From Thermohalobaculum sp039033215 (GTDB taxonomy: Bacteria; Pseudomonadota; Alphaproteobacteria; Rhodobacterales; Rhodobacteraceae): DNA of 64,000 bases. Below the pieces are notes generated by a model, which searched no databases, had not been told where the DNA came from, and saw only the letters and a program-made list of their open reading frames with translations. Positions within the stretch are counted from its first letter, which is position 1; each line of letters begins with the position of its first letter. The stretch covers positions 1 to 64,000 of the forward strand of contig JBCCDA010000001.1 of assembly GCA_039033215.1 (NCBI GenBank), in the 5' to 3' direction. This document shows, one piece after another, positions 43,353 to 51,472 of this stretch. The position numbers and the translations under genes were made by a program.

Positions 43353-44924
43353 TCATTGGATCAGTCGTTCGTATTCGCGCGCGACGTGATCTGCGTGAGC
43401 GCGGGGTAGGTGCAGAAAATGGCCGATATCCGTCGCATTGTCATCTCGGCTTCGCGACAAGTCGTTAATGAAAATGCTCCCTCGGAACCGCGCGCGCAGA
43501 TCACGTGTGGCCATATGGAACTCCGCCTCAAGGGCTTTGCAGGCCTCGGCACGTTCGAACAGGCCGCTGTTGGCGTGCACCAGCGCGACGCGCTCCGCAT
43601 GACCCACCAGGTGAGCCTCGCCCAGCACGCGCTCAAGCAGCATGATCCGCACAGTGCCGGCAAACCGCGCGAGATCTTCGATGACCTCCCGACGGCCAGG
43701 ATCCACGCACAAGATCAAACGCTTGCCCTCGACCGCATCGAGAACCAGGTTCATCAGCGCCTGTCGATGCTCGTTACGCTTGTAGAGACCGCTCTCGAGG
43801 TTTCCAAGCGACAGCGGCAAATCGACGTCTTCGTCGAAGACGTATCCGAACGCAGGGGTTTGGGTGACGTGTCCTGCGATCTCGGCCGCTTGCGTGCCCA
43901 GGTGCCAGATCTTCGATGCGACGATCAGAACCTCAGCGTCCTCCCTTGGGGATATCGCCTGCTGCCAGAACCGCTGGGCGTACCGCTGGCCTGTGCGACC
44001 TCTGCCCGCAAGATAGCCGTAGAGACCGGTTTTCGGTCCGCCTTCCGGTAAATCGGCGTCCCAGGATCCAAAACGCTCGAACAGCCGTCGCTGGAAGTCT
44101 GCATCGTGGCTGGAGATCTTGCGCGCGAAGGGCTGCGGCTGGCTTCTCAAGTAGGCATCGTGATCGGCATGGAACACAACAGGCATCCCGTAGTCCGAGA
44201 ACAGCAGGCTGGTCGGCGGTTCGCCCGAGATCTGATCCCGCGGCACGAGTTGGGCCACCAAGGTCTGAAAGAACGTCTCGTCCGGAATCCAGGTCGTGCG
44301 AAAGAAGCGGATCAGATCACGCCGCACGGACAGGAGCTTCTCGATCCGTTCGACCGTGCTGGCCCGAAGCACCCACCATTGCGAGCCAATGTGAACCCGG
44401 ATCCCCTCAGGGGTCGTGCGTGACATGCCCAACCATCGCTGGGCGTTGAGGCTTGTGTAGAACAGACCCTTGCGCTTGCGCTCGTTGAACCAATGTCGAT
44501 AGATCAGCCGATCTTCGCGCAGGCCTGTCCTGATCCAGTTGGTGTCGAAGAAGTCATGTGCTTCGATGTGATCCATCTCGCGATCCAGGAACCCGTCCAG
44601 GAAGCTCCGCGACTTCGTCGGGCAACAATCGCCTGAGATCAGGAAATAGTGTGTGATGCCGTCGAACTCGCGCCGTGCCGCCCGAAGCAGGTTGAGGCTG
44701 GCCGCCACCAGCGACCACTCCCCCCATCCGCAACGCAGGCGCCTTGCAAAGGTGATCCGCTCTTCGGTCGCCAGCCCCTCACGGATCGCTCGGGCGGCTG
44801 GTGCGGGCATGTTGGCATCGACGTGAATCGCGACACAGTCGCCGTGGGTCGTAAGCGCCCGCGCCTGATGGATGACCCGCTCCGGGTCTTTGTGGACCAT
44901 CAAGAGAAAGGCGATCTTCGCCAT
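43353..44924 (-). CDS. GT14-like beta-1,6-N-acetylglucosaminyltransferase with extra C-terminal domain
   Basis: A 523 aa cytoplasmic glycosyltransferase. Residues 1-260 match the core-2/I-branching fold: MAKIAFLLMVHKDPERVIHQ, VAIHVDANMPAPAARAI, ITFARRLRCGWGEWSLVAAS and THYFLISGDCCPTKS are all typical of bacterial GT14. A further domain of about 250 residues (from RDQISGEPP to the end) is of the kind labelled DUF5928 in Rhodobacterales, a label I give from memory. No signal peptide. It is divergent from two sulfotransferases, so the product may be a sulfated surface glycan. ATG 44924. Confidence 0.82.
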   Translation of the reverse strand: MAKIAFLLMVHKDPERVIHQARALTTHGDCVAIHVDANMPAPAARAIREGLATEERITFARRLRCGWGEWSLVAASLNLLRAARREFDGITHYFLISGDCCPTKSRSFLDGFLDREMDHIEAHDFFDTNWIRTGLREDRLIYRHWFNERKRKGLFYTSLNAQRWLGMSRTTPEGIRVHIGSQWWVLRASTVERIEKLLSVRRDLIRFFRTTWIPDETFFQTLVAQLVPRDQISGEPPTSLLFSDYGMPVVFHADHDAYLRSQPQPFARKISSHDADFQRRLFERFGSWDADLPEGGPKTGLYGYLAGRGRTGQRYAQRFWQQAISPREDAEVLIVASKIWHLGTQAAEIAGHVTQTPAFGYVFDEDVDLPLSLGNLESGLYKRNEHRQALMNLVLDAVEGKRLILCVDPGRREVIEDLARFAGTVRIMLLERVLGEAHLVGHAERVALVHANSGLFERAEACKALEAEFHMATRDLRARFRGSIFINDLSRSRDDNATDIGHFLHLPRAHADHVAREYERLIQ

Positions 44925-45036
44925 GCTTGACCTGCTCTCCCGGACGCACGATCTCTACAGTCGCCTCATCGGTCTTGCCCCAAGGGCTTGGTCCCTGCAA
45001 GCGGGCCGACCGCCTTGCGACGACTTAGTCAAAAGC

Positions 45037-45065
45037 TTGACAGTTTCGAGTTTACCTTTTGTAAC
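45037..45065 (+). promoter_or_regulatory. Candidate sigma-70 promoter for the sulfotransferase genes
   Basis: A consensus -35 TTGACA (45037-45042), a 17-base spacer and a -10-like TGTAAC (45060-45065) sit 37 bases before GTG 45102. The region is AT-rich compared with its surroundings (45030-45065). This also argues that the sulfotransferase begins at 45102 rather than at the in-frame TTG 44988. Confidence 0.6.
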
Positions 45066-45101
45066 CAGTTTCCCGCGAAACAGCGGGCGGAGGAGTTGAG
45101 C

Positions 45102-45926
45102 GTGGATTATCCGGGCACATGGGTGAATACCAGTGCGACCCTGATCTATCGGGTCGTGCCCAAGTGCGCGTGCTCGACTATTGGTCAGATCCTCTATCAC
45201 GGCGATCATGGCGAGTTCTACGAAGGCGACATCCACGATGCCAAGGAAGGCTTGTGGAAGTGGAACGGCAACGTCGACAAGGATCGCGCCCGTGAAGTCA
45301 TTGCCAGCACAGTCGAGCAGGGCGAAGCGCTCAGCTTTACGTGTGTTCGCAACCCGTACACCCGCATCCTGTCATGTTTTCTGGACAAGATCTGCGGGAT
45401 CCAGCGCTCGGGGAACAGATATCGCGCTGACCTCGTGCCGATGATCTGCGAGCGCTACGACATGAGGATCGGCGAGACGCCGGACGATGACTTTGACCAG
45501 ATCGCGGCCTTCCGGAAGTTCCTGCTGTTCGTTCGTGATACTGTGAAGTACCGCCACCCCATGCACCCCGACATCCACTGGTCACCCATGTCGGGCCACG
45601 CCGCGACGCTGGTGAACAATGGCGGGCGATACGACATCGTCTTCCCCACCGAAGGGTTCAACCATGGCATGAACGCGATCCTTGATCGTGTCTCCTTGCC
45701 ACACCAGGCCAATCTGGACGCCTTGCCGCGGTTCAACGAGTCCGAGGGGCACGGGCCCAAGCGGGAACATCCCGTCGAAGCTTACTTTGACGACCTCGCA
45801 ATTCACATCATGAACGACATCTATGATCGTGACTTCGACGTGTTCAGGTACGATCGTGACCCGGGCCGGGCCGGGCCGGTTGAACCCCTGAATGCAGACG
45901 AGATCACGGCAGCTCTGCGAAGATGA
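45102..45926 (+). CDS. Sulfotransferase family protein (first of two)
   Basis: A 274 aa cytoplasmic sulfotransferase-fold protein that would use PAPS. The 5'-phosphosulfate loop is VVPKCACSTIGQ (residues 15-26), and the 3'-phosphate site is CVRNPYTRILSCFLDK. The start is GTG 45102, with GGAGGAG 8 bases before it; the in-frame TTG 44988 precedes the proposed promoter. The protein resembles the carbohydrate sulfotransferase (Sulfotransfer_2) type. The acceptor is unknown; the neighbouring glycosyltransferase suggests a glycan. Confidence 0.82.
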   Translation: MDYPGTWVNTSATLIYRVVPKCACSTIGQILYHGDHGEFYEGDIHDAKEGLWKWNGNVDKDRAREVIASTVEQGEALSFTCVRNPYTRILSCFLDKICGIQRSGNRYRADLVPMICERYDMRIGETPDDDFDQIAAFRKFLLFVRDTVKYRHPMHPDIHWSPMSGHAATLVNNGGRYDIVFPTEGFNHGMNAILDRVSLPHQANLDALPRFNESEGHGPKREHPVEAYFDDLAIHIMNDIYDRDFDVFRYDRDPGRAGPVEPLNADEITAALRR

Positions 45927-45991
45927 CACCCCGGCCTTCCTAGGGCAGCCGATGAGCGATATGAGGTTCGCTTGCGGCGTCTTGGGGCAAC

Positions 45992-46795
45992 ATGACCGAA
46001 CGCATCGTATATTTCTTGCTGCACATCCCGAAATGTGCCGGCACGACTGTCGAGACGCATTTCTCGACCTATCTGGGGCCGGCGTTTGCTTACGCCCCCC
46101 GCTGGATTAGCCCGTTTCGCGACATCCTCGGCAATCGGTACCGGCATCAGACGCTGACCGACTTTGCGAAGGTTCGCGCCGTTTCGGGCCACTCGCTGAG
46201 CACCGGAATGCGCTCGCTGTTTCCCGGTGCCGAGATTCGGGAATCGGTGCTCCTGCGGGACCCGACCGGCTACCTGCTCAGCTTGTACAACTACCGCTGG
46301 ACGCGTCACACCGAAGGGTGGGGGGCCGAGCCCCCCAGTTTTGAACGCTGGTACGCCCGCCAACGCCGCAATCCGATGAGCCGGTTTCTGCTGAACCGAT
46401 ACTTCGAGCAGGGGGTGCCTGCGCTCTACCGTCTCAGCTCGGCCATGAGATTATCCTATCTGGAAGAGCGCCTCAGCCGGTTTCACTTCGTGGGTAGTTA
46501 CCGGTTCGCCACGGACATGATTGAGGAGATTTCGCGCCAACTGGGCCTTCCCCAAACGGTGGCGGACCGCAACGTTAATGCCGAGCGGAAGCTCCTGGCT
46601 GCCGACCTGCCGCTTCGGATGCGGCAAAGGATCGAAGCGGAGAATGCGCTGGACCAGGCGCTGTTCGATCGTTGGGCGGAGCGGCGGTGGAAAGGTCACC
46701 CGGACAGCCCTGCGCCAGATCTTTCAACCAAGGATCATGCCAGGTACCTGCTTGGGGACATCTCGAACGTCATCCTGCGCAAGTCGATCACGTAG
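45992..46795 (+). CDS. Sulfotransferase family protein (second of two)
   Basis: A 267 aa sulfotransferase-fold protein. The PAPS loop is LLHIPKCAGTTVETHF (residues 9-24), and the 3'-phosphate motif is LRDPTGYLLSLYNYRW. It lies 65 bases after the first sulfotransferase on the same strand but is only distantly related to it, so this is not a recent duplication. ATG 45992. Its last 8 bases overlap the end of the convergent ABC ATPase gene. Confidence 0.82.
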   Translation: MTERIVYFLLHIPKCAGTTVETHFSTYLGPAFAYAPRWISPFRDILGNRYRHQTLTDFAKVRAVSGHSLSTGMRSLFPGAEIRESVLLRDPTGYLLSLYNYRWTRHTEGWGAEPPSFERWYARQRRNPMSRFLLNRYFEQGVPALYRLSSAMRLSYLEERLSRFHFVGSYRFATDMIEEISRQLGLPQTVADRNVNAERKLLAADLPLRMRQRIEAENALDQALFDRWAERRWKGHPDSPAPDLSTKDHARYLLGDISNVILRKSIT

Positions 46796-47735
46796 ACGCA
46801 GGCTGCCGGCTGGACGTCAGCGATAAAAAAACTTCTTCCAGATCAGGCTGCTCGGTCGAAATATCCTTGACTTCCAGTCCTTTAGCGCGGGCGGTCTCGA
46901 TCAGCGCGGGGGCGTCGAGGGCCGATCGCGAGTACGTAAGCGCCAGCAGGTCGGGGGCTCGACGCGCAACCGTGACGCCCGGGCCGAAGTCCGCCACCTC
47001 CTGCGAGGGGGCGGCGAGGTGGAGCAGCAAGGTCTTGGTGTCCAACCGCCCCAAGAGGTCCTGCGTCGGCTCGCACGTCACAACCTCGCCGTGGTTTATG
47101 ATGGCGATCCGGTCGCACATCGCCTCGGCCTCCTCCAGGTAGTGCGTCGTCAGAATGATCGTCTTCCCTAAGTCGTTGAGCTGACGGACATATTCCCAAA
47201 GCATCTGGCGAAGTTCGATGTCCACTCCGGCCGTCGGCTCGTCGAGCACAAGGACGGCAGGATCGTGGACAAGGGCCTTCGCGACCAGCAGGCGCCGCCG
47301 CATCCCGCCGGACAAAGTACGCGCGTAGGCCCGTGCCTTGTCCGCGAGTCCGACCCGCTCCAGGATCTCCGCCGTCCGGCGCTGCGCCTTCGGCACGCCG
47401 TAGAGCCCAGCTTGCACCTCGAGTGCCTGAAAAGGCGTGAAGAATGCGTCGAGGTTGAGCTCCTGCGGCACCACCCCGATCGCAGCGCGCGACTGGCGCG
47501 GATTGATGTCCTGATCGAAACCCCAGATCTTGACGGTGCCGGAGGACTTGAGGACCAACCCAGCCAAGATGTTGATAAACGTGGACTTTCCAGCCCCGTT
47601 CGGCCCCAGAAGTCCAAAGACCGACCCGGCCGGGATGTCGAGATCAACGGACTTGAGGGCCTGTTTTGGCGGAGACTTTCGGGAACGCTGATAGGTTTTC
47701 ACCAGGCCGCGGACCTCGATGGCGTTCTCTGGCAT
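46788..47735 (-). CDS. ABC transporter ATP-binding protein (ABC-2 exporter type), without a permease nearby
   Basis: A 315 aa ATPase with Walker A GLLGPNGAGKSTFINIL, signature TLSGGMRRRLLVAKAL, and Walker B VLVLDEPTAGVDIELR followed by LTTHYLEEAEAMCDRIA. The order and the C-terminal EEVFLSLT tail match the YadG/NodI-like ABC-2 exporters. The permease partner normally adjacent is missing on both sides. ATG 47735 has GAAAGGAG before it; the in-frame ATG 47756 does not. The 3' end overlaps the sulfotransferase gene. Upstream lies the 11-bp tandem repeat. Confidence 0.88.
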   Translation of the reverse strand: MPENAIEVRGLVKTYQRSRKSPPKQALKSVDLDIPAGSVFGLLGPNGAGKSTFINILAGLVLKSSGTVKIWGFDQDINPRQSRAAIGVVPQELNLDAFFTPFQALEVQAGLYGVPKAQRRTAEILERVGLADKARAYARTLSGGMRRRLLVAKALVHDPAVLVLDEPTAGVDIELRQMLWEYVRQLNDLGKTIILTTHYLEEAEAMCDRIAIINHGEVVTCEPTQDLLGRLDTKTLLLHLAAPSQEVADFGPGVTVARRAPDLLALTYSRSALDAPALIETARAKGLEVKDISTEQPDLEEVFLSLTSSRQPAST

Positions 47736-47828
47736 GGGGGCTCCTTTCCGGGCCACGGTACTTGGACCGCGACCCCCGCCGCGTCAATGGCGGAGCGCCG
47801 GGTCCGCCCTGGCGCCAGGATTCAACCC

Positions 47829-47877
47829 GTATTGCAGGCGTATTGCATCCGTATTGCTCGCGTATTGCAGCTGTATG
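47829..47877. repeat. Four 11-bp tandem repeats upstream of the ABC ATPase
   Basis: Units GTATTGCAGGC, GTATTGCATCC, GTATTGCTCGC and GTATTGCAGCT run head to tail at 47829-47872, followed by a partial GTATG. The invariant core GTATTGC recurs every 11 bases, close to one helical turn, so all cores face the same side of the DNA. On the minus strand the core reads GCAATAC. The array is 94-142 bases upstream of the ATPase start, in a 254-base gap that is otherwise featureless. Confidence 0.75.
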
Positions 47878-47989
47878 TACAGAAAGTCGACGGGTTAACG
47901 GGCGGTGAGGCTGTGGCCACGGCCCGGGCAGGCAGAACAGCGCCGGATCCACGTGACCGCGCGCGGCCACCTCCTGCCCTCTCCAGCGA

Positions 47990-48562
47990 TCAGACGGCGG
48001 CTGCCTGGCGGAAGGCGTCGGCGATCAGGACACCGTCCTTTTCCGGCAGCAGCAGTGGGTCCTGGGTCAGGGCGATCTTGGCAACCGCGAAGCTGGGGCC
48101 GGGGATCCTGAACAACATCTCGACAAGCTCGGGCACCTGGTCCATCGCGGTGACGTGAAGTGTCTGCGCGATCCCGGCCGCGCGGGCCATGGCACACATG
48201 TCGGTCGTAGCGGCAAGGCCCGGTTGCTTGCCGGTCTCGCCGAAATGTTCGTTGTCCAGGACCAGCACCGCGAGGTTCGTGGGCGCCTGCGCGCCGACGA
48301 CGCTGAGCGAGCCGATGCCCATCATCATCTCGCCGTCCCCGGTCAGGCAGAGGACCCGCCGCTGGGGCCGTGCCAGGGCCACGCCCAAAGCGGTCGGCAG
48401 CGCCAGCCCCATGCCGCCCCAGGAATAGAGGTAGTCATCCGAATGCCCGGCCGCGAAGCAGTCCCAGGTCGGCGAGCCCAGACCGGGCACCACAAGCGCG
48501 CCGTCGCGGGCGTCCAGCACGGCCTTGGTCAGCGGGCGGCGTTCGAGGTAATTGTCGCTCAT
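47990..48562 (-). CDS. comE: Sulfopyruvate decarboxylase beta subunit
   Basis: A 190 aa thiamine-diphosphate enzyme half-unit that carries the cofactor pyrophosphate domain: motif GDGEMMMGIGSLSVVG and LAVLVLDNEHFGETG, with YSWGGMGLALPTALGVALA before it. The partner with the pyrimidine domain is the next gene upstream (comD, 10 bases away), so the protein is a split form of a single decarboxylase. Sulfopyruvate to sulfoacetaldehyde is the best-known reaction for this split arrangement in roseobacters; phosphonopyruvate is an alternative substrate of close relatives. Confidence 0.85.
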   Translation of the reverse strand: MSDNYLERRPLTKAVLDARDGALVVPGLGSPTWDCFAAGHSDDYLYSWGGMGLALPTALGVALARPQRRVLCLTGDGEMMMGIGSLSVVGAQAPTNLAVLVLDNEHFGETGKQPGLAATTDMCAMARAAGIAQTLHVTAMDQVPELVEMLFRIPGPSFAVAKIALTQDPLLLPEKDGVLIADAFRQAAAV

Positions 48563-48572
48563 CGTCTTGCCC

Positions 48573-49100
48573 TCATCGCCCGAACCCCTTGGCCCCGATG
48601 ATCCGCTGGCTGACCAGGACGGCGCAGCTCTGGCCGCCGTTGAAGGCGAGATCCGCAGCGGCGGCGAAGGTCTCGCCGACCTCCTCGGCGCGGTCGACCG
48701 GGTAGACGTTGACGCCCATGGTATCCAGGAACTTGGGCACGGCGCGCCCGGCGGGGACCTGCCACGGGTTGAACTCGCCCCAATGCCCGCGCATCGTGAC
48801 CAGCATGAGGCAGGGCGCGCGCATCACACGCGGCATGCCCAGCGCATTCATGCAGTTGCCGACGCCCGAGGATTGCATCGCGATCATGCCGCGCTGTCCG
48901 CCAAGCCAGAGCCCGGTCGCAATGCCGATCCCTTCTTCTTCGGTCGTCAGCGTGACGACGCGCACGCCTGGATCCGTCTGGCAGGTTTGCAGCAGTTTGG
49001 TCAGGCCCCCGTCGGGGATCGTGCAAACAGTGGCGATCTCCTGCGCCTTGATCTGGGCGAAGACATCCGAGGACCAGTCGTGCGATTGCGGTTCAGCCAT
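48573..49100 (-). CDS. comD: Sulfopyruvate decarboxylase alpha subunit
   Basis: A 175 aa partner subunit with the pyrimidine-binding half: TVCTIPDGGLTKLLQTC, then TLTTEEEGIGIATGLWLGG, where the second Glu activates thiamine, and MIAMQSSGVGNCMNALG. Pathway context is thin: xsc, suyAB and slcD, usual partners in sulfolactate breakdown, are not in this window. It starts ATG 49100 and is the first gene of the comDE pair. Confidence 0.83.
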   Translation of the reverse strand: MAEPQSHDWSSDVFAQIKAQEIATVCTIPDGGLTKLLQTCQTDPGVRVVTLTTEEEGIGIATGLWLGGQRGMIAMQSSGVGNCMNALGMPRVMRAPCLMLVTMRGHWGEFNPWQVPAGRAVPKFLDTMGVNVYPVDRAEEVGETFAAAADLAFNGGQSCAVLVSQRIIGAKGFGR

Positions 49101-49165
49101 TGCGCGACGCTAGGTCGGGTCGTTCGGCCCTGCAAGACCACGTGCCATCAGGTGGGCGATGGCTT

Positions 49166-49747
49166 TCAGAATGGGCTTTCGGCGCAGCCCTCGGCGGTGA
49201 TGCTGAGCGGCACGTCGGCTGTGTACCGGCGGGCGTCGAACTCCTCCAGCCCCGCGGCGTTGCGCACGGCGACCGACAGGGCCCGGGCGTCGATGCGGAT
49301 CGTCGCGTTCTGGAAGTAGCACTCCGGGCCATCGGTGCCGCTGAGCACGACGGCGCGCGCTTCGTAGATGCCGGGGGCGGTGCGGCTCACGCCCGAGAGC
49401 GCGTAGACCGAGGCGACGGGTTCCAGTGCCCAGGCGGTGCCGTATTCGAGGACCTCGTTGAACATGGCGATCTGCAGGTCGAGCCGGGGGGAGACATCGG
49501 TGGCAGGCCCGTTGTCCAGCACCAGAAGCGATACGCGCAGGTCCGAGGGGAACTGCATGTCCGGGTAGGCCGCGAGGGGTATGTCGCGGGTTGCGCGCAC
49601 AAGCTCGATGGCCTGTTCAACCCGGGAGAGGGCAAAGCCCGCATCTGCGTCGGCAAACCTGGTCGCGGGTTCCAGCTGGGCGGCTGCGGCGGCTGCGGCG
49701 GGTGCGGCGATCGCGAGGCTCAGGGCGAGGGTAAGGGTGCGCAACAT
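49166..49747 (-). CDS. Exported protein of unknown function
   Basis: A 193 aa protein with a Sec signal (MLRTLTLALSLAIAAPAAAA). I recognise no domain. The mature sequence has a Cys pair (ECYF and EGCAESPF), probably disulfide-bonded in the periplasm. ATG 49747 has GGAG eight bases upstream; the longer frame to 49759 does not. It lies 64 bases after the SseB-like gene, possibly as the last gene of the udg run. Confidence 0.55.
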   Translation of the reverse strand: MLRTLTLALSLAIAAPAAAAAAAQLEPATRFADADAGFALSRVEQAIELVRATRDIPLAAYPDMQFPSDLRVSLLVLDNGPATDVSPRLDLQIAMFNEVLEYGTAWALEPVASVYALSGVSRTAPGIYEARAVVLSGTDGPECYFQNATIRIDARALSVAVRNAAGLEEFDARRYTADVPLSITAEGCAESPF

Positions 49748-49811
49748 CGAAAGCTCCATCCAGATGTGTTCGCGGCGGGGGCCGTTCGGGTTCCGGCCCG
49801 GTGGTGAGGGG

Positions 49812-50492
49812 TCAGGGTGTCATGCCGATCCCGATCTCGGCCGCTCGGCCCGCCAGCGGACTGTCCGACGGCGGGCAGGCGACTGCGAAGCGCCTGTCGG
49901 TGACGGCCTGGACGGCACGGGCAATGGTCTCGGCCAGCGGCGTCTCCATGGACCGGGCGTCGTCGGCGAGGTCAAGGACCAGCACGAGCTCGCTTTCGTC
50001 GTCCGGTACGGTCATCTCGACCAGCCAGGCCCCCCTGCACGCGGGGCCAAGTGCGGCGACGGACTGGCCGAGCACGTCCACAAGGTCTTCCCCCAGCGGC
50101 GCAGGCGCCGAGATGTGGACGCCCTGTCCGGTCTCCTGCACGACCTCGGCGTTGTAGGTGTCCGCGATCCAGCGCAGCTGGTCCGCGTCGAGCACCATGG
50201 CGGTGTCACCCGCGATCTGGAGCGGGATCGCCGCATCGGCCAGCATCGCGGCGAGGGCGTCGCCCGGCAGGTCGGCGGTGGCCTGGGGGGTGCTGATCGC
50301 TGCCGCAAAATCCTCCGCCGTGAGCCAGGCCCGCGCGATGGTGAGGCCATCCTCCTCGGCCAGGGCGAGCGTCCCGCCGTCGGACGCCGGGACGACGAAA
50401 CTGGTCCCCGCGAAGGCCTGATAGAACGCCCGCCAGTCGCGGTGCTGATCGCTGGCGACGGCCTTGGCATGGAGGGCGGGAAGGGGGCTCAC
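49812..50492 (-). CDS. Hypothetical protein, possibly SseB-like
   Basis: A 226 aa soluble protein. The segment WRAFYQAFAGTSFVVPASDGG and the following LALAEEDGLTIARAWLTAEDF recall SseB N-terminal domains, but the match is weak. GTG 50492 overlaps the stop of the hydrolase upstream by 4 bases (GTGA), so translational coupling is likely. No signal peptide or membrane segment. Confidence 0.6.
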   Translation of the reverse strand: MSPLPALHAKAVASDQHRDWRAFYQAFAGTSFVVPASDGGTLALAEEDGLTIARAWLTAEDFAAAISTPQATADLPGDALAAMLADAAIPLQIAGDTAMVLDADQLRWIADTYNAEVVQETGQGVHISAPAPLGEDLVDVLGQSVAALGPACRGAWLVEMTVPDDESELVLVLDLADDARSMETPLAETIARAVQAVTDRRFAVACPPSDSPLAGRAAEIGIGMTP

Positions 50493-51472
50493 GATGGGCA
50501 CTCCGGTTTGGGTTGGCTGAGGGTGAAGCGTGCGACATCGGCCCATACGCGCTTGGCCTGAAGATCGCGGAACAGCAGGTGCCAGCCATCTGGGTAGACG
50601 ATGATGTCGGTCTCGCCCGGCAGGCGCCCGAAGACCCGGCGCACCGGATCGGCCGGCACGATCTGGTCCTTCTCGCCCAGGAGCATCAGCGACGGCAGAC
50701 GCGTTGCGGCCGCGGCCTCGGCGGCTCGGTCGGTCAGGCGCACAAGCCCGAACATCTCACGCGCCGAGGGCGGAGACAGGTACAGCGGATCGCGCGCCAG
50801 CGCGCGCAACGCCTCGATGTTGTCCGAGGCCTGGATCCGCACGACGCCGCGGCCCGAGAAGCGCGTGTCGGGAACCGCGAGGGCTGCCAGCCAGGCCGCC
50901 ACCCGGTGCAGCGGCTCCAGTGCATGGCCCCCCCAGATCGCGGGTGCCGACAGGATCAGAGCGTCGACGTCCGCCTTGGGGGCCGCGGCCAGCGCGATCC
51001 CGCCCCCCATGGAGTGGCCGAGCAGGATCAGGGGTGTGCAGGGGAAGTGCGCGCGAAGTTGCGCCGTATACCCCTCCGCATCCGCTATCAGGGCATCGGC
51101 GCCCGGCCATATGCCACGCGATGGATTTCGCCCGAAGCCGCGCTGGTCCGGCGCCACGGTGACGATACCCTTGTCCGCCCAGGCCTTGGCCGCGTTGGTG
51201 AACGATTCGACCCCGTGCCCGCCGTACCCGTGGAGCGCCAGGATGACGGCGCCGGGACGTTCCGGGCCCCAGATCGCCACCGGCACCTGAGCGCCGTCGA
51301 CTGCCGTCAGCGACGGTGCCCATCCAGGTGCCTCGGGCAGGGGTTTCACCTCGCCCGGGCGCTCGGGCACTTCAACCGCGCTCAGGTCCGTCACGGGTCC
51401 TCCCGCGACGCAGCCAGCCAGCAGCAAGGCGCCGATCAGCGAACCAGGCGCGAAACCTCGGACCTCAGCCAC
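50489..51472 (-). CDS. Lipoprotein alpha/beta hydrolase
   Basis: A 327 aa alpha/beta hydrolase with a lipoprotein signal (SLIGALLLAGC). The oxyanion region is ILALHGYGGHG, the nucleophile motif is LLGHSMGGGIAL, and the C-terminal catalytic Asp and His are in LGEKDQIVP and YPDGWHLL. It resembles monoacylglycerol lipase-like serine hydrolases. GTG 51472 has the ribosome site GGAGGTCGT upstream and overlaps the end of the glycosylase gene by 37 bases. It is probably on the outer face of a membrane. Confidence 0.8.
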   Translation of the reverse strand: MAEVRGFAPGSLIGALLLAGCVAGGPVTDLSAVEVPERPGEVKPLPEAPGWAPSLTAVDGAQVPVAIWGPERPGAVILALHGYGGHGVESFTNAAKAWADKGIVTVAPDQRGFGRNPSRGIWPGADALIADAEGYTAQLRAHFPCTPLILLGHSMGGGIALAAAPKADVDALILSAPAIWGGHALEPLHRVAAWLAALAVPDTRFSGRGVVRIQASDNIEALRALARDPLYLSPPSAREMFGLVRLTDRAAEAAAATRLPSLMLLGEKDQIVPADPVRRVFGRLPGETDIIVYPDGWHLLFRDLQAKRVWADVARFTLSQPKPECPS

